Shown: positions 13,585 to 20,616 of the stretch, piece by piece
Position numbering within the stretch: position 1 is the first letter of the stretch
Layout: every line of letters begins with the position of its first letter
DNA from: Candidatus Peregrinibacteria bacterium CG_4_10_14_0_2_um_filter_43_11
Lineage (GTDB): Bacteria; Patescibacteriota; Gracilibacteria; UM-FILTER-43-11
Length of the DNA: 22,240 bases
Reading direction: 5' to 3'
NCBI GenBank assembly: GCA_002792495.1
Contig: PFOK01000093.1
Coordinates: 1 to 22,240 of the forward strand
Made by a program: the position numbers and the translations under genes
The notes under the pieces: generated by a model
What the model was told of the DNA's origin: nothing
The model's database searches: none
What the model saw: the letters and a program-made list of their open reading frames with translations, nothing else

Positions 13585-13659
13585 TAGAGCTTATTTTTTG
13601 TACACGGCTATTTTTTGTATTCTATGCTTGAACAAATTTTTTGTTCTATAAGCTCTATT
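13583..13659. repeat. 77-bp two-level inverted repeat
   Basis: AATAGAGCTTAT (13583-13594) and ATAAGCTCTATT (13648-13659) are a perfect 12-bp inverted repeat. Inside it GAACAAA (13630-13636) and TTTGTTC (13640-13646) form a second hairpin. TATTTTTTGTA occurs twice within the loop. It could terminate the LapA-like transcript from the minus side or be a small RNA or mobile remnant. Confidence 0.6.
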
Positions 13660-13679
13660 ATCGTCACCATGGCGAACGC

Positions 13680-13913
13680 TCAGTTGGACATATTTTCGTC
13701 ATCTTCCCCTTCTGTTTTTGCGGGAGTTTTCCAAAACAAAACGAGTAAACCTCCCACCACCGCACCAAGAGCCGATAATTCCAGTAATATCAAAAACGCC
13801 GGAGAAGAGCTTTTGAATAAATACCACGTGCATGTGGCGCCCACTTGCGCAAAGGAAAGAATGAGAATAAAAACCGTGATAATGACCGCGCTGACAAGAT
13901 AGAAAAGCTTCAT
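13680..13913 (-). CDS. Small two-helix membrane protein, LapA-like
   Basis: A 77-aa protein with two membrane helices (about 3-22, LFYLVSAVIITVFILILSFA, and 38-62, PAFLILLELSALGAVVGGLL) separated by a short polar loop, and an acidic C-terminus (EGEDDENMSN). The layout and sequence style match the short LapA-like (DUF1049) family, which in E. coli is linked to lipopolysaccharide assembly. Here it is probably just an envelope protein of unknown role. No Shine-Dalgarno sequence. The upstream AATACGGTAAG motif is shared with rplS. Confidence 0.72.
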   Translation of the reverse strand: MKLFYLVSAVIITVFILILSFAQVGATCTWYLFKSSSPAFLILLELSALGAVVGGLLVLFWKTPAKTEGEDDENMSN

Positions 13914-13945
13914 AGTTTTGTTTTTTAATTTTTAACCAGCTTTAC

Positions 13946-13956
13946 CTTACCGTATT
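13946..13956 (-). promoter_or_regulatory. Shared 11-bp motif AATACGGTAAG before the LapA-like gene
   Basis: CTTACCGTATT on the plus strand is identical to 12651-12661 upstream of rplS and lies 32 nt before the ATG (31 nt at rplS). The position fits a promoter-proximal binding site or part of an unusual promoter. Confidence 0.35.
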
Positions 13957-13980
13957 TTTTTTTAAAAATAAAGCGATATT

Positions 13981-14099
13981 TACCCCAAGGCAAGCCCTAG
14001 ACCCTTGTTCCGTAACAAGTCACGGGGTATGAACCGCTTTGCTGCCTTCGCTCTCTACCGAAAGAAGGTGGGAATGATCATTCCCACCTTCTAAGGCAG
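13981..14099. repeat. Structured intergenic region with a 30-bp perfect palindrome
   Basis: TACCCC (13981-13986) pairs with GGGGTA (14024-14029) and encloses CTTGTT-CCGT-AACAAG (14004-14019). Then CTGCCTT (14042-14048) pairs with AAGGCAG (14093-14099) and encloses a perfect palindrome at 14063-14092 whose half is AGAAGGTGGGAATGA. No T-run follows on either strand, so it is not a plain terminator. It fills the gap between the lipoprotein stop and the LapA-like gene. It may be a composite palindromic repeat or an unrecognised structured RNA. Confidence 0.6.
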
Positions 14100-14121
14100 T
14101 CGTCACCCCTGAACATCAGGA

Positions 14122-15243
14122 TTAATTACTGATACGAACGAATTCACCGTTTTTTACTTCTTTTACACCGGCATCGATGCTGTTGTCTCCGTTGGAATCA
14201 AAACTGACGTTACTGGCGACCCCTTTAAAGAAAGGCATTTTATAAAAGTAATTCTTGATGGCTGTTCCGTTGTAACCCGCTTTTTCAATTCCCTGTGTAA
14301 GGAGTGCTGCCGCGTCATACCCCAATGCCGGGAAGAATCCGCTCACCTGGGGGGTTTCTATCTTTTTCATGAGTGTCGCGTAACCGTCACGTGTGGGATC
14401 CTCGGTCGCCATGACCACCCGCACTCCTTCCGCGGCATCTTTGGCTGTGGCAAAGAAATCCGGACCGGGAAGGGTATCCCCTGAATAGATCTGAATATCG
14501 AGTCCCATTTCTTTCGCTTGTTTTGCAATAAATCCTCCTGTCACGGGCGCCTGAACCAAAGCGATAAGGGTATCCGCTTTCGATTTTTTAACTTTGGCAA
14601 GTAGAGTACGAAAGTCGGTGTTGTCCAAGGAGTAAGCCTCATCTACGACAAGATCGCTTATTTTACCCATGGAATTGAGATGTTTTTTGATAGCGGAACG
14701 ATAAGCCTGCGCGTAATCGCTTTGTTCAGAAAGAAGCGCGATGGTGTTGTGATGAGCAATCACGTAATCGACCATGGTTTTGGCCACTTGTTCATCTGAG
14801 GGGTAATTGCGAAAGGTGTAATCCCCTGCCGTGCTCACTTCCGGACTGGAGGAAGCCGCTGAGATTAAAATGACTTTGCTTTGCTCCGCGATAGGGGCGG
14901 CGGCCAGTGTTTCACTACTGCAAAGCCCACCTAAAATAGCTTGTACTTTGTCTACCGTGATCAATTTTTGAGCCACGCTTGCGCCTGTCTGACCATCGCA
15001 TCTGCCATCCTCGAAAATGATTTCCACTTTTTTACCATCAATGGTGGGGTGTTCGTTAAAATAGGCTGAAACTCCTATTTTAATATCGTGACCATAAGCG
15101 GCCATGCCTCCTGTTAGAGGGCCGATGAACCCGATTTTGATGGTCTCGGGAAGCTGAGATGTTTCGACAGAATTGGAGGAAACGCACCCTGCCACTATAA
15201 GAGCGCCGACTAATCCAATGATGAAAGTGTATTTTTTAAACAT
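14122..15243 (-). CDS. Leucine-binding-type (LivJ-like) substrate-binding lipoprotein
   Basis: A 373-aa periplasmic-binding-protein fold of the branched-chain amino-acid receptor family. It has a lipoprotein signal (MFKKYTFIIGLVGALIVAGC, Cys20 lipidated), then IKIGFIGPLTGGMAAYGHDI, FEDGRCDGQTGASVAQKLI, GGLCSSETLAAAPIAEQSKV and a late ALGYDAAALLTQGIEKAGY. Such proteins bind amino acids, amides or other small ligands. No permease or ATPase gene is in the window, so it may be an orphan receptor. I start at 15243, where the signal peptide begins; the open frame extends to 15333 but overlaps the promoter. It is divergent from a TrmB-like regulator. Confidence 0.92.
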   Translation of the reverse strand: MFKKYTFIIGLVGALIVAGCVSSNSVETSQLPETIKIGFIGPLTGGMAAYGHDIKIGVSAYFNEHPTIDGKKVEIIFEDGRCDGQTGASVAQKLITVDKVQAILGGLCSSETLAAAPIAEQSKVILISAASSSPEVSTAGDYTFRNYPSDEQVAKTMVDYVIAHHNTIALLSEQSDYAQAYRSAIKKHLNSMGKISDLVVDEAYSLDNTDFRTLLAKVKKSKADTLIALVQAPVTGGFIAKQAKEMGLDIQIYSGDTLPGPDFFATAKDAAEGVRVVMATEDPTRDGYATLMKKIETPQVSGFFPALGYDAAALLTQGIEKAGYNGTAIKNYFYKMPFFKGVASNVSFDSNGDNSIDAGVKEVKNGEFVRISN

Positions 15244-15267
15244 GAGATATAAATTAAAAAGTAATAG

Positions 15268-15305
15268 ATTGACACCAATATAAATTAGTTTATAATAATT
15301 ATCAA
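15268..15305 (-). promoter_or_regulatory. Promoter and half-site upstream of the binding lipoprotein
   Basis: On the minus strand TTGATA (15305-15300) and TATATT (15282-15277) are 17 nt apart, each one mismatch from consensus. Overlapping the -10 is ATTGACACCAAT (15268-15279 on plus), a 4-4-4 dyad sharing ATTGACA with the operator at 15400-15418. Confidence 0.6.
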
Positions 15306-15368
15306 TAGTCTTAGATAATTTTTTTTTATACAATCTATTTATTTATATAAAATGGCTTAAACAAACAC

Positions 15369-15398
15369 TTTACAATGTATATAATTCCGTGATATAAT
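15369..15398 (+). promoter_or_regulatory. Promoter of the TrmB-like gene
   Basis: TTTACA (15369-15374) and a perfect TATAAT (15393-15398) are 18 nt apart. The ATG is 23 nt after the -10, as at nadE. Confidence 0.75.
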
Positions 15399-15399
15399 G

Positions 15400-15418
15400 T
15401 TGTCAATAATATTGACAA
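15400..15418. promoter_or_regulatory. Perfect operator-like dyad at the TrmB-like start site
   Basis: TTGTCAATAATATTGACAA is a perfect 9-1-9 inverted repeat lying between the -10 and the ATG, across the expected transcription start. A bound repressor would block initiation, so autoregulation by the downstream gene product is the simple reading. Confidence 0.65.
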
Positions 15419-15421
15419 ATT

Positions 15422-16174
15422 ATGGATTTAAACAAAATTTTAGAAAACAACGGCTTGAGCGAAAAGGAGGCCAAAGTATATTTAACTCTGCTGGAACTTA
15501 AAGAGGCGCTTCCGAGCTCTATATCCCGTCGCTCCGGTATCAAACGACCCACCACCTACGTGGTACTGGATCAATTGCAGAAGAAAGGATTGGTCAGTTA
15601 CGTTAAAAAAGGAAAATGGCAGTATTTTCAGGCGATCAACCCTCATTCATTATTGGAAAAAGAATACAATCGTTATCATGGCCTTGAACTGGCCTTGCCC
15701 GAGTTATTGCAACTGCACCAACGTTATGCCGTTACGCCGCAAATGCAGGTTTTTGAAGGCAAAGCAGGATTGATTCAGATTATGGAAGACACGTTGACCA
15801 CAAAAACCGAACTGCTTGTTTGGGCAAACACGACTGCTGCTGTTATGAGTTGCCTGAAGGATTATTACCCTGAATACATTCGCAAAAAAGTGGAACGGGG
15901 TATTTGGGTTCGTGGAGTGGTCTGCGATGACAAGCTGTCGGTTCAATTTAAAGAACGCGGCAAGGCGGAACTTCGTGAGCTTTACCTAATCCCCGAAAAA
16001 GACTTTCCGTTTAAAAATGAAATCAATATTTATGACGATAAAGTCGCCATTGTTTCACACGAGGATGAAATCGGTGTGATTATCCGGAATCAGAATATCG
16101 CGGATACCCAGCGCGCCATTTTTAAACTGGGATTTGAATATGCCAAGATCTTGGGGTGGAAAGGAGGGGTTTGA
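15422..16174 (+). CDS. TrmB-like transcriptional regulator
   Basis: A 250-aa protein of the TrmB family. The winged helix is at 1-75 (LSEKEAKVYLTLLELKEALP, ISRRSGIKRPTTYVVLDQL, KKGLVSYVKKGKWQYF), then a short coiled linker (LLEKEYNRYHGLELALPELL) and a C-terminal effector-like domain (108-250) with VFEGKAGLIQIMEDTLTTK and EINIYDDKVAIVSHEDEIG, as in the family's phospholipase-D-like regulatory domain. TrmB proteins sense sugars or other metabolites and control transport genes, mainly in archaea. Here the divergent target is a substrate-binding lipoprotein with a related half-site, so control of both genes is inferred. No Shine-Dalgarno sequence. Confidence 0.9.
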   Translation: MDLNKILENNGLSEKEAKVYLTLLELKEALPSSISRRSGIKRPTTYVVLDQLQKKGLVSYVKKGKWQYFQAINPHSLLEKEYNRYHGLELALPELLQLHQRYAVTPQMQVFEGKAGLIQIMEDTLTTKTELLVWANTTAAVMSCLKDYYPEYIRKKVERGIWVRGVVCDDKLSVQFKERGKAELRELYLIPEKDFPFKNEINIYDDKVAIVSHEDEIGVIIRNQNIADTQRAIFKLGFEYAKILGWKGGV

Positions 16175-16264
16175 GGGATTTGTTACTTGCTGTTTGCTAT
16201 TTTGCTCCGAAGGCCAGTACAACTACCCTCCGTCGCGAATTTCAGGGATTTGAGGTATTTGACC

Positions 16265-16296
16265 CCGTAGAGACGTAAAATTTTACGTCTCTACGG
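16265..16296. repeat. Dispersed palindromic repeat, copy 1
   Basis: A perfect 32-bp palindrome with half CCGTAGAGACGTAAAA, central AAAATTTT. The flanks also match copy 2 at 17906: GGAATGG-TG and AATCC downstream (22 of 28 nt over 16295-16322) and CGAAT, GGG-TTGAGG upstream. It lies between the convergent TrmB-like gene and the 231-aa gene, whose stop codon falls in the right flank. No T-run follows. Confidence 0.9.
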
Positions 16297-16314
16297 AATG
16301 GTTGAATATAAATC

Positions 16315-17010
16315 CTACAAATGCCCCTCTCTTTCCAGTTTGCCGATTTCCGATTCCAGATCTTTAATCCGTTGCCGTACCGAAGGAGAATCTGGTTTGC
16401 CCTTGAGAATGCGGAGCTCGTTTTTTCGTCTGTCGATTTCCGGCTGAAGGAGGCTACGCCAAATGTGATCTCCGGCCTGCAACCACCCCTCTAAAGAAGC
16501 GCTTGCTCCCCCCTTTTCCATGAGCCTATTTAAAAGGCTTTCCGAAATGCCGATATCCGCCACGGATTTTCCGCGAGGGAGCGTGTTGGAGCTTCCGGAC
16601 CACTTGAATTTCTCTTCCGCGCGTAAGAGGACGGAAAGCTCACCCCTGCGAAGTAAATTTTTAAATTCCGACACGCTGAAAAAGGCAACTGCATCGAGTT
16701 CGAGGTGCGATTCCACTTTCGCGAATATTCGCTCCAATTGAGCCACCCCATCAGGGTTGGAATCGATTTGCTGAATAGAAGATTCCAGAGCGACGAGACT
16801 TTCTTTGCTTTTTTCCAGGGACTTTCCGATCATCTTTTCATCCTTATACTGTTCGATTTTTTTGAGCAAACGGGTTTTCGCAATTTTTACTTTGTCTTCC
16901 ACGTCTCTTCTTATCCTTTTAAAAACGGTAAAAACGGTGAGCGCTTTGCACTCTCTTTCCTGCGCGGGATTACACGCCTTCCAACTTTTGGTGTTGCTTG
17001 TGAAACTCAT
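16315..17010 (-). CDS. Uncharacterised charged helical protein (231 aa)
   Basis: I do not recognise a family. The protein is cytosolic and strongly charged: a Lys/Arg-rich N-terminal region with coiled-coil-like heptads (DVEDKVKIAKTRLLKKIEQY), a helical middle (VAQLERIFAKVESHLELDAV), a less regular part containing WSGSSNTLPRGKSVAD, and a C-terminal coiled coil (VRQRIKDLESEIGKLEREG). The stretch from SESLLNRLMEKGGASASLEG looks globular. It is divergent from yggS, with the octamer GTTATAAT between them. Its minus-strand -10 would be only 2 nt from the ATG, so the true start may be further inside. The last codons lie in a repeat flank. Confidence 0.68.
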   Translation of the reverse strand: MSFTSNTKSWKACNPAQERECKALTVFTVFKRIRRDVEDKVKIAKTRLLKKIEQYKDEKMIGKSLEKSKESLVALESSIQQIDSNPDGVAQLERIFAKVESHLELDAVAFFSVSEFKNLLRRGELSVLLRAEEKFKWSGSSNTLPRGKSVADIGISESLLNRLMEKGGASASLEGWLQAGDHIWRSLLQPEIDRRKNELRILKGKPDSPSVRQRIKDLESEIGKLEREGHL

Positions 17011-17014
17011 GCGT

Positions 17015-17020
17015 TATAAT
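17015..17020 (+). promoter_or_regulatory. Perfect -10 upstream of yggS
   Basis: TATAAT within GTTATAAT, the same octamer as at 5187 and in the csaB-like promoter. It would give yggS a leader of about 95 nt that contains the 17049 hairpin. No good -35 is seen. Confidence 0.45.
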
Positions 17021-17048
17021 TACATTTGAAGCTTGCTCTCATTCCTTC

Positions 17049-17070
17049 GGCGAACAAACGCTTGTTCGCC
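17049..17070 (+). other. Stable hairpin in the yggS leader
   Basis: GGCGAACAA (17049-17057) and TTGTTCGCC (17062-17070) form a perfect 9-bp stem with an ACGC tetraloop. TTCAGGGGGG follows, so it is not an intrinsic terminator. It may be a leader structure or a small repeat. Confidence 0.6.
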
Positions 17071-17122
17071 TTCAGGGGGGTGTGAATGTCAAAAGTTAAA
17101 TCTCCTATTTATTTTACCAAAT

Positions 17123-17785
17123 ATGTCATCTATTGCGCAAACACCGGAAGAAATACGAAACATAATTCGAAGACAAACCGACCGGGAGATTAGGATTATC
17201 GCCGTGACCAAAACACGAACCCCTGAGCAAGTTCTGAAAGCTATTGAGGCTGGTATTACGGATATTGGAGAAAATCGATTGCAGGAGGCACAGACTAAAA
17301 TCGATCAACTGCCAAAAGAAATCATAAAACATTTTATCGGCCATTTGCAGACGAATAAGGTGCGGGAAGTGGTGGCACTTTTTAACATGATTCAGAGTGT
17401 GGACAGCCTGAAGCTCGCCCAAAAGATCGATGCGGAATGTGAAAAAGTGGGTAAAATCATGCCGGTGCTGATTGAAGTGAATACTTCGAATGAGCCTCAA
17501 AAGAGTGGTGTTGCGCTCACGGAAGCGACTGTGTTGATTCGCACTATAAGTCAACTCGCACATGTGCGAGTTGAGGGGTTGATGACGGTTGCCGTTCATT
17601 CGGAAGATGAGGAAAGAGTACGATCGTGTTTTCGTGCACTCAAGAATTTATTCGATGAAATCGCCACGAAATCTATCCCGAATGTGGAAATGAAGTGGCT
17701 TTCGATGGGAATGAGTGAAGACTACACAATAGCGATTGAAGAAGGGGCGAATATGGTGCGAATCGGGCGGGGAATTTTTGAATAA
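17123..17785 (+). CDS. yggS: YggS/PROSC-type PLP-binding homeostasis protein
   Basis: A 220-aa protein of the YggS (COG0325) family, a TIM-barrel without known catalysis that binds pyridoxal 5'-phosphate and keeps its level balanced. Motifs: IIAVTKTRTPEQV (the Lys in AVTK holds PLP), GENRLQEAQTK, HFIGHLQTNKV, IEVNTSNEPQKSGV, VEGLMTVA and LSMGMSEDYTIAIEEGANMV then RIGRGIF at the end. I start at 17123 (MSSIAQTPEEIRN). An in-frame TTG at 17033 would add a non-conserved extension read through the leader hairpin. It stands alone and converges on infB, with a palindromic repeat between them. Confidence 0.96.
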   Translation: MSSIAQTPEEIRNIIRRQTDREIRIIAVTKTRTPEQVLKAIEAGITDIGENRLQEAQTKIDQLPKEIIKHFIGHLQTNKVREVVALFNMIQSVDSLKLAQKIDAECEKVGKIMPVLIEVNTSNEPQKSGVALTEATVLIRTISQLAHVRVEGLMTVAVHSEDEERVRSCFRALKNLFDEIATKSIPNVEMKWLSMGMSEDYTIAIEEGANMVRIGRGIFE

Positions 17786-17789
17786 AAAT

Positions 17790-17981
17790 CGATCCGAATC
17801 GAATTTATTACGCTTTTTAATTGTTTGTTGTTTTTTCAATGCCTGGTAAATCCGAATTCTCCGAATAACACGAATGGGTTTGTGAGGGCTGTGAAATATT
17901 GGCTTCGTAGAGACATAAAATTTTACGTCTCTACGGAATGGCTGGGAATAAATCCCATAAATCCAAAAAATATTCGGATCG
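17790..17981. repeat. MITE-like segment bounded by 10-bp inverted repeats
   Basis: CGATCCGAAT (17790-17799) and ATTCGGATCG (17972-17981) are perfect inverted copies. With one 1-nt gap the match extends into the neighbouring AAAT. They bound almost the whole yggS-infB gap and enclose repeat copy 2 and a third ATCCGAAT (17850-17857). There is no coding capacity. Confidence 0.5.
17906..17935. repeat. Dispersed palindromic repeat, copy 2
   Basis: A 30-bp palindrome with half CGTAGAGACATAAAA and one mismatch in the stem (A17915; copy 1 has G). The right flank GGAATGGCTGGGAATAAATC matches copy 1. It lies between convergent yggS and infB. Confidence 0.9.
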
Positions 17982-17984
17982 CAT

Positions 17985-20528
17985 TTAATCCAAATGCCTC
18001 TCCACTTTTTCTACCTTAAACACCTCGAGCACATCGCCTTCCTGTACCGGCTTGGGGGTTTTGATTTTGAAGCCGCAATCCGAACCTTTCTCGAGCTCGT
18101 TGACGTCTTCTTTGACGTGTTTGAGGGATTCCAGATTGGTTTCGAACAACGTTTCGCCGTCGCGGATCAGACGAACCATGCTTTTTGACTCCGCCTTCCC
18201 CTGAATCACCTTTCCCCCCGCAATAACCCATACTTTTTTGTTCAGGAAGATTTGTTTGATCTCGATCTTACCCAATTCATGAATTTTTATCTCAGGCTCC
18301 AACATTCCGGATAGAATGGCTTTCATGTCTTCGATGAGCTTGTAAATGACCGTATAATTTTTGATGTCGACATGGTTTTTTTCGGCCAGTTTTCGCACAT
18401 GCATGTTCGCTTCCACATGGAATCCGATCACCAGAGCCTGACTTGCCGCTCCCATGATGATATCGGTGTCGGCAATGTTTCCTACGCCGAAGTGAATGAT
18501 TTTGATGGCGACATCTTTTGATTTTACCTTAACAAGTGCTTGAGTAATGGCCTCCAGAGAGCCCTTGGTATCCGCTTTGAGCACCAACTTGAGGAAGCTC
18601 ATGCTTCCTGTGTTGATTTGCGAAACAATACGCTCCACCATCGAACCGCTCATGGATTCCTCTTGGCGGTTTTTGATTTCAGCCATTTCCTGCAGACGTT
18701 GCTTTGCGGTTTTTTCGTCTTTCATGACCTGAAGAATATCCCCAGCCTGAGGCACTTCATCAAGACCGGAAATTCGCGCCGCGCCTGAAGGAGAAACTAT
18801 TTTGAGGTTTTTGCCCTTGTGGTCCTGCATGGTTTTGATTCTGCCAAGGGTATTGCCCACAATGACGTTGTCCCCCACTCGCATGGTTCCGGTATTGATG
18901 AGCACGGTTGCCACCGGCCCAAGTGAAGGATTGAGATGAGATTCCACAACGGTTCCGACAGCCGGACGGTTTGGATTGGCTTTTAAATCTTCCATTTCCG
19001 CCGTCAGCAAAATCATTTCCAGAATATTGTCGATCCCCTCGCCTTTAAGAGCGGAGATAGGAACCATGACGGTCTTTCCCCCCCAATCCTCTGCCTGCAA
19101 ACCGTATTCCACCAACTCGCCCTTTACCTTATCGGGGTTTGCCCCGGGTTTATCCATTTTATTGATCGCGACAATGATGGGAATGCCGGCTTCCTGCGCG
19201 TGATGAATCGCCTCAACGGTTTGCGGTTTCACCCCTTCGTCGGCCGCAACAACAAGAATGGCGATATCTGTTGCCTTAGCACCGCGCGCGCGCATGGAAG
19301 TGAACGCTTCGTGACCGGGAGTATCCAAAAACGTGATTTGTTTGCCATTTTTTTCTACCTGATAAGCTCCAATGTGTTGAGTAATCCCTCCTGATTCAGT
19401 GGCAATCACGTTGGCATCGCGAATGGCATCGAGCAATTTAGTCTTTCCGTGATCCACATGTCCCATCACACTGATGATCGGAGGACGCGTTTGAAGCAAG
19501 GCAGGGTCTTCTTCTTTGAGTAATGTTTTGAGATCCCCTTCCAACAAGGCTTCCGCTGTAGCCTCAATTTGCTGTTGTTTGACCTCCACCCCCAGTTCGG
19601 CGGCGATGATGGAGGCGGTTTCAAAATCAAGTTTTTGATTGATGGTTGCCATCATTCCATTTTTCATCAGACCGGCGATCACATCGGTAACCGGCAAACC
19701 TGTTTTCTCCGCGAATTCCTTGAGGCTCACGATCGCAGGAACTTCTATGATGCCTGTTTTCGTTTTGATTTGAGGTTGCGCTTTTGGCCCGCGTTTTTGA
19801 CTGACGGCCCGGTGTTTTTTCTGTGAACGGAAGTGCTGACGGTCGTCCTCCCGTTCAATGGCGATTTCTTCCGCGCTTAAATTGTCTACCGCATCCCCCG
19901 TATCGTAATTTACTTTGGCCACTTTTATTTTTCCTGTATGGGGATGACGACGCATGGTCTCCAATATTTCATCCTCGGAATGGCCTTTTCCTTTGTGCTT
20001 TTTCTTGGATTTATAATAATGCTTTGGCAACTGCTTAACATCCACTTTTTCTGTTTCTTTTTTTGCCGCGTCGAGCTCAATACGACGTGATACTTTTAAA
20101 CTGCTGTTGATGAGCGGGCTGCCCCCCATTTTAGAAGGTTGTGGCACCTGTGAACGATCCTCCCTGTATTCGGGTTTGGCTTCCTCCTTTTTTCCGGCCT
20201 CTACCCCCTCTTTTTTTCCGTCTTTTGGCTCGTTCATATTTTCTTCGTTCTTTTCGGACGGGGTCGTTGATGTTTCCTCAGGCGCGCCCTCTTCATTCTC
20301 TTCCAAATCCTCCACTCTCTCTTCTTTGCCGTCTTTAAAAACAACCGCGACACGGCGATGTGTTAATGTGGGTTTTACCCTGACCTTTAGAAAACGAACA
20401 ATCCCTTTTCCTAAATTGTCATCCACCTCATGGGCGGTAGCACTGATACCAAAATTGGTCTTTTCCAGCTCACGACGCAATTCCTGTGTCGTGATACGAA
20501 GTTCCTTTGCTATTTCCGCGAGACGCAT
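17985..20528 (-). CDS. infB: Translation initiation factor IF-2
   Basis: An 847-aa IF-2 of normal bacterial length. An IF2_N helical domain is at 1-50 (RLAEIAKELRITTQELRREL), then a charged, low-complexity region (about 60-255) rich in Glu and Lys. A second IF2_N-like module is at about 262-320. The GTPase follows: GHVDHGKT (356-363), GGIT (380-383), DTPGH (402-406), NKMD (456-459) and SALKG (492-496). The C-terminal domains end in KVEKVERHLD. IF-2 delivers fMet-tRNA to the 30S subunit and promotes 70S joining. It stands without nusA or rbfA neighbours. No Shine-Dalgarno sequence. A weak promoter (TTTACA, 17 nt, TAAGCT) is possible in the 88-nt gap to the lipoprotein gene. Confidence 0.98.
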   Translation of the reverse strand: MRLAEIAKELRITTQELRRELEKTNFGISATAHEVDDNLGKGIVRFLKVRVKPTLTHRRVAVVFKDGKEERVEDLEENEEGAPEETSTTPSEKNEENMNEPKDGKKEGVEAGKKEEAKPEYREDRSQVPQPSKMGGSPLINSSLKVSRRIELDAAKKETEKVDVKQLPKHYYKSKKKHKGKGHSEDEILETMRRHPHTGKIKVAKVNYDTGDAVDNLSAEEIAIEREDDRQHFRSQKKHRAVSQKRGPKAQPQIKTKTGIIEVPAIVSLKEFAEKTGLPVTDVIAGLMKNGMMATINQKLDFETASIIAAELGVEVKQQQIEATAEALLEGDLKTLLKEEDPALLQTRPPIISVMGHVDHGKTKLLDAIRDANVIATESGGITQHIGAYQVEKNGKQITFLDTPGHEAFTSMRARGAKATDIAILVVAADEGVKPQTVEAIHHAQEAGIPIIVAINKMDKPGANPDKVKGELVEYGLQAEDWGGKTVMVPISALKGEGIDNILEMILLTAEMEDLKANPNRPAVGTVVESHLNPSLGPVATVLINTGTMRVGDNVIVGNTLGRIKTMQDHKGKNLKIVSPSGAARISGLDEVPQAGDILQVMKDEKTAKQRLQEMAEIKNRQEESMSGSMVERIVSQINTGSMSFLKLVLKADTKGSLEAITQALVKVKSKDVAIKIIHFGVGNIADTDIIMGAASQALVIGFHVEANMHVRKLAEKNHVDIKNYTVIYKLIEDMKAILSGMLEPEIKIHELGKIEIKQIFLNKKVWVIAGGKVIQGKAESKSMVRLIRDGETLFETNLESLKHVKEDVNELEKGSDCGFKIKTPKPVQEGDVLEVFKVEKVERHLD

Positions 20529-20616
20529 AGTTAAAAAGAGTCAAGAACGGGTAAAGCTTATCACCGTGAAACTCGGGTGTAAAGACTATTCCCCAAATGG
20601 AGGCGATAGATAGCCT

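Noticed and set aside
13615..13902. Plus-strand 95-aa frame downstream of the 13557 promoter
   Set aside because: It is antisense to the convincing two-helix membrane protein, is Ser/Thr-rich and lacks domain features. I keep only the possibility of a non-coding transcript.
13981..14115. tmRNA, SRP RNA, 6S RNA or tRNA in the structured gap
   Set aside because: No tRNA-like acceptor and T arm, no SRP GGAAG-type loop and no tmRNA tag frame could be found on either strand.
17033..17122. TTG start giving YggS 30 more residues
   Set aside because: The extension reads through a hairpin and is unlike the family, which begins near MSSIAQTPEEIRN.
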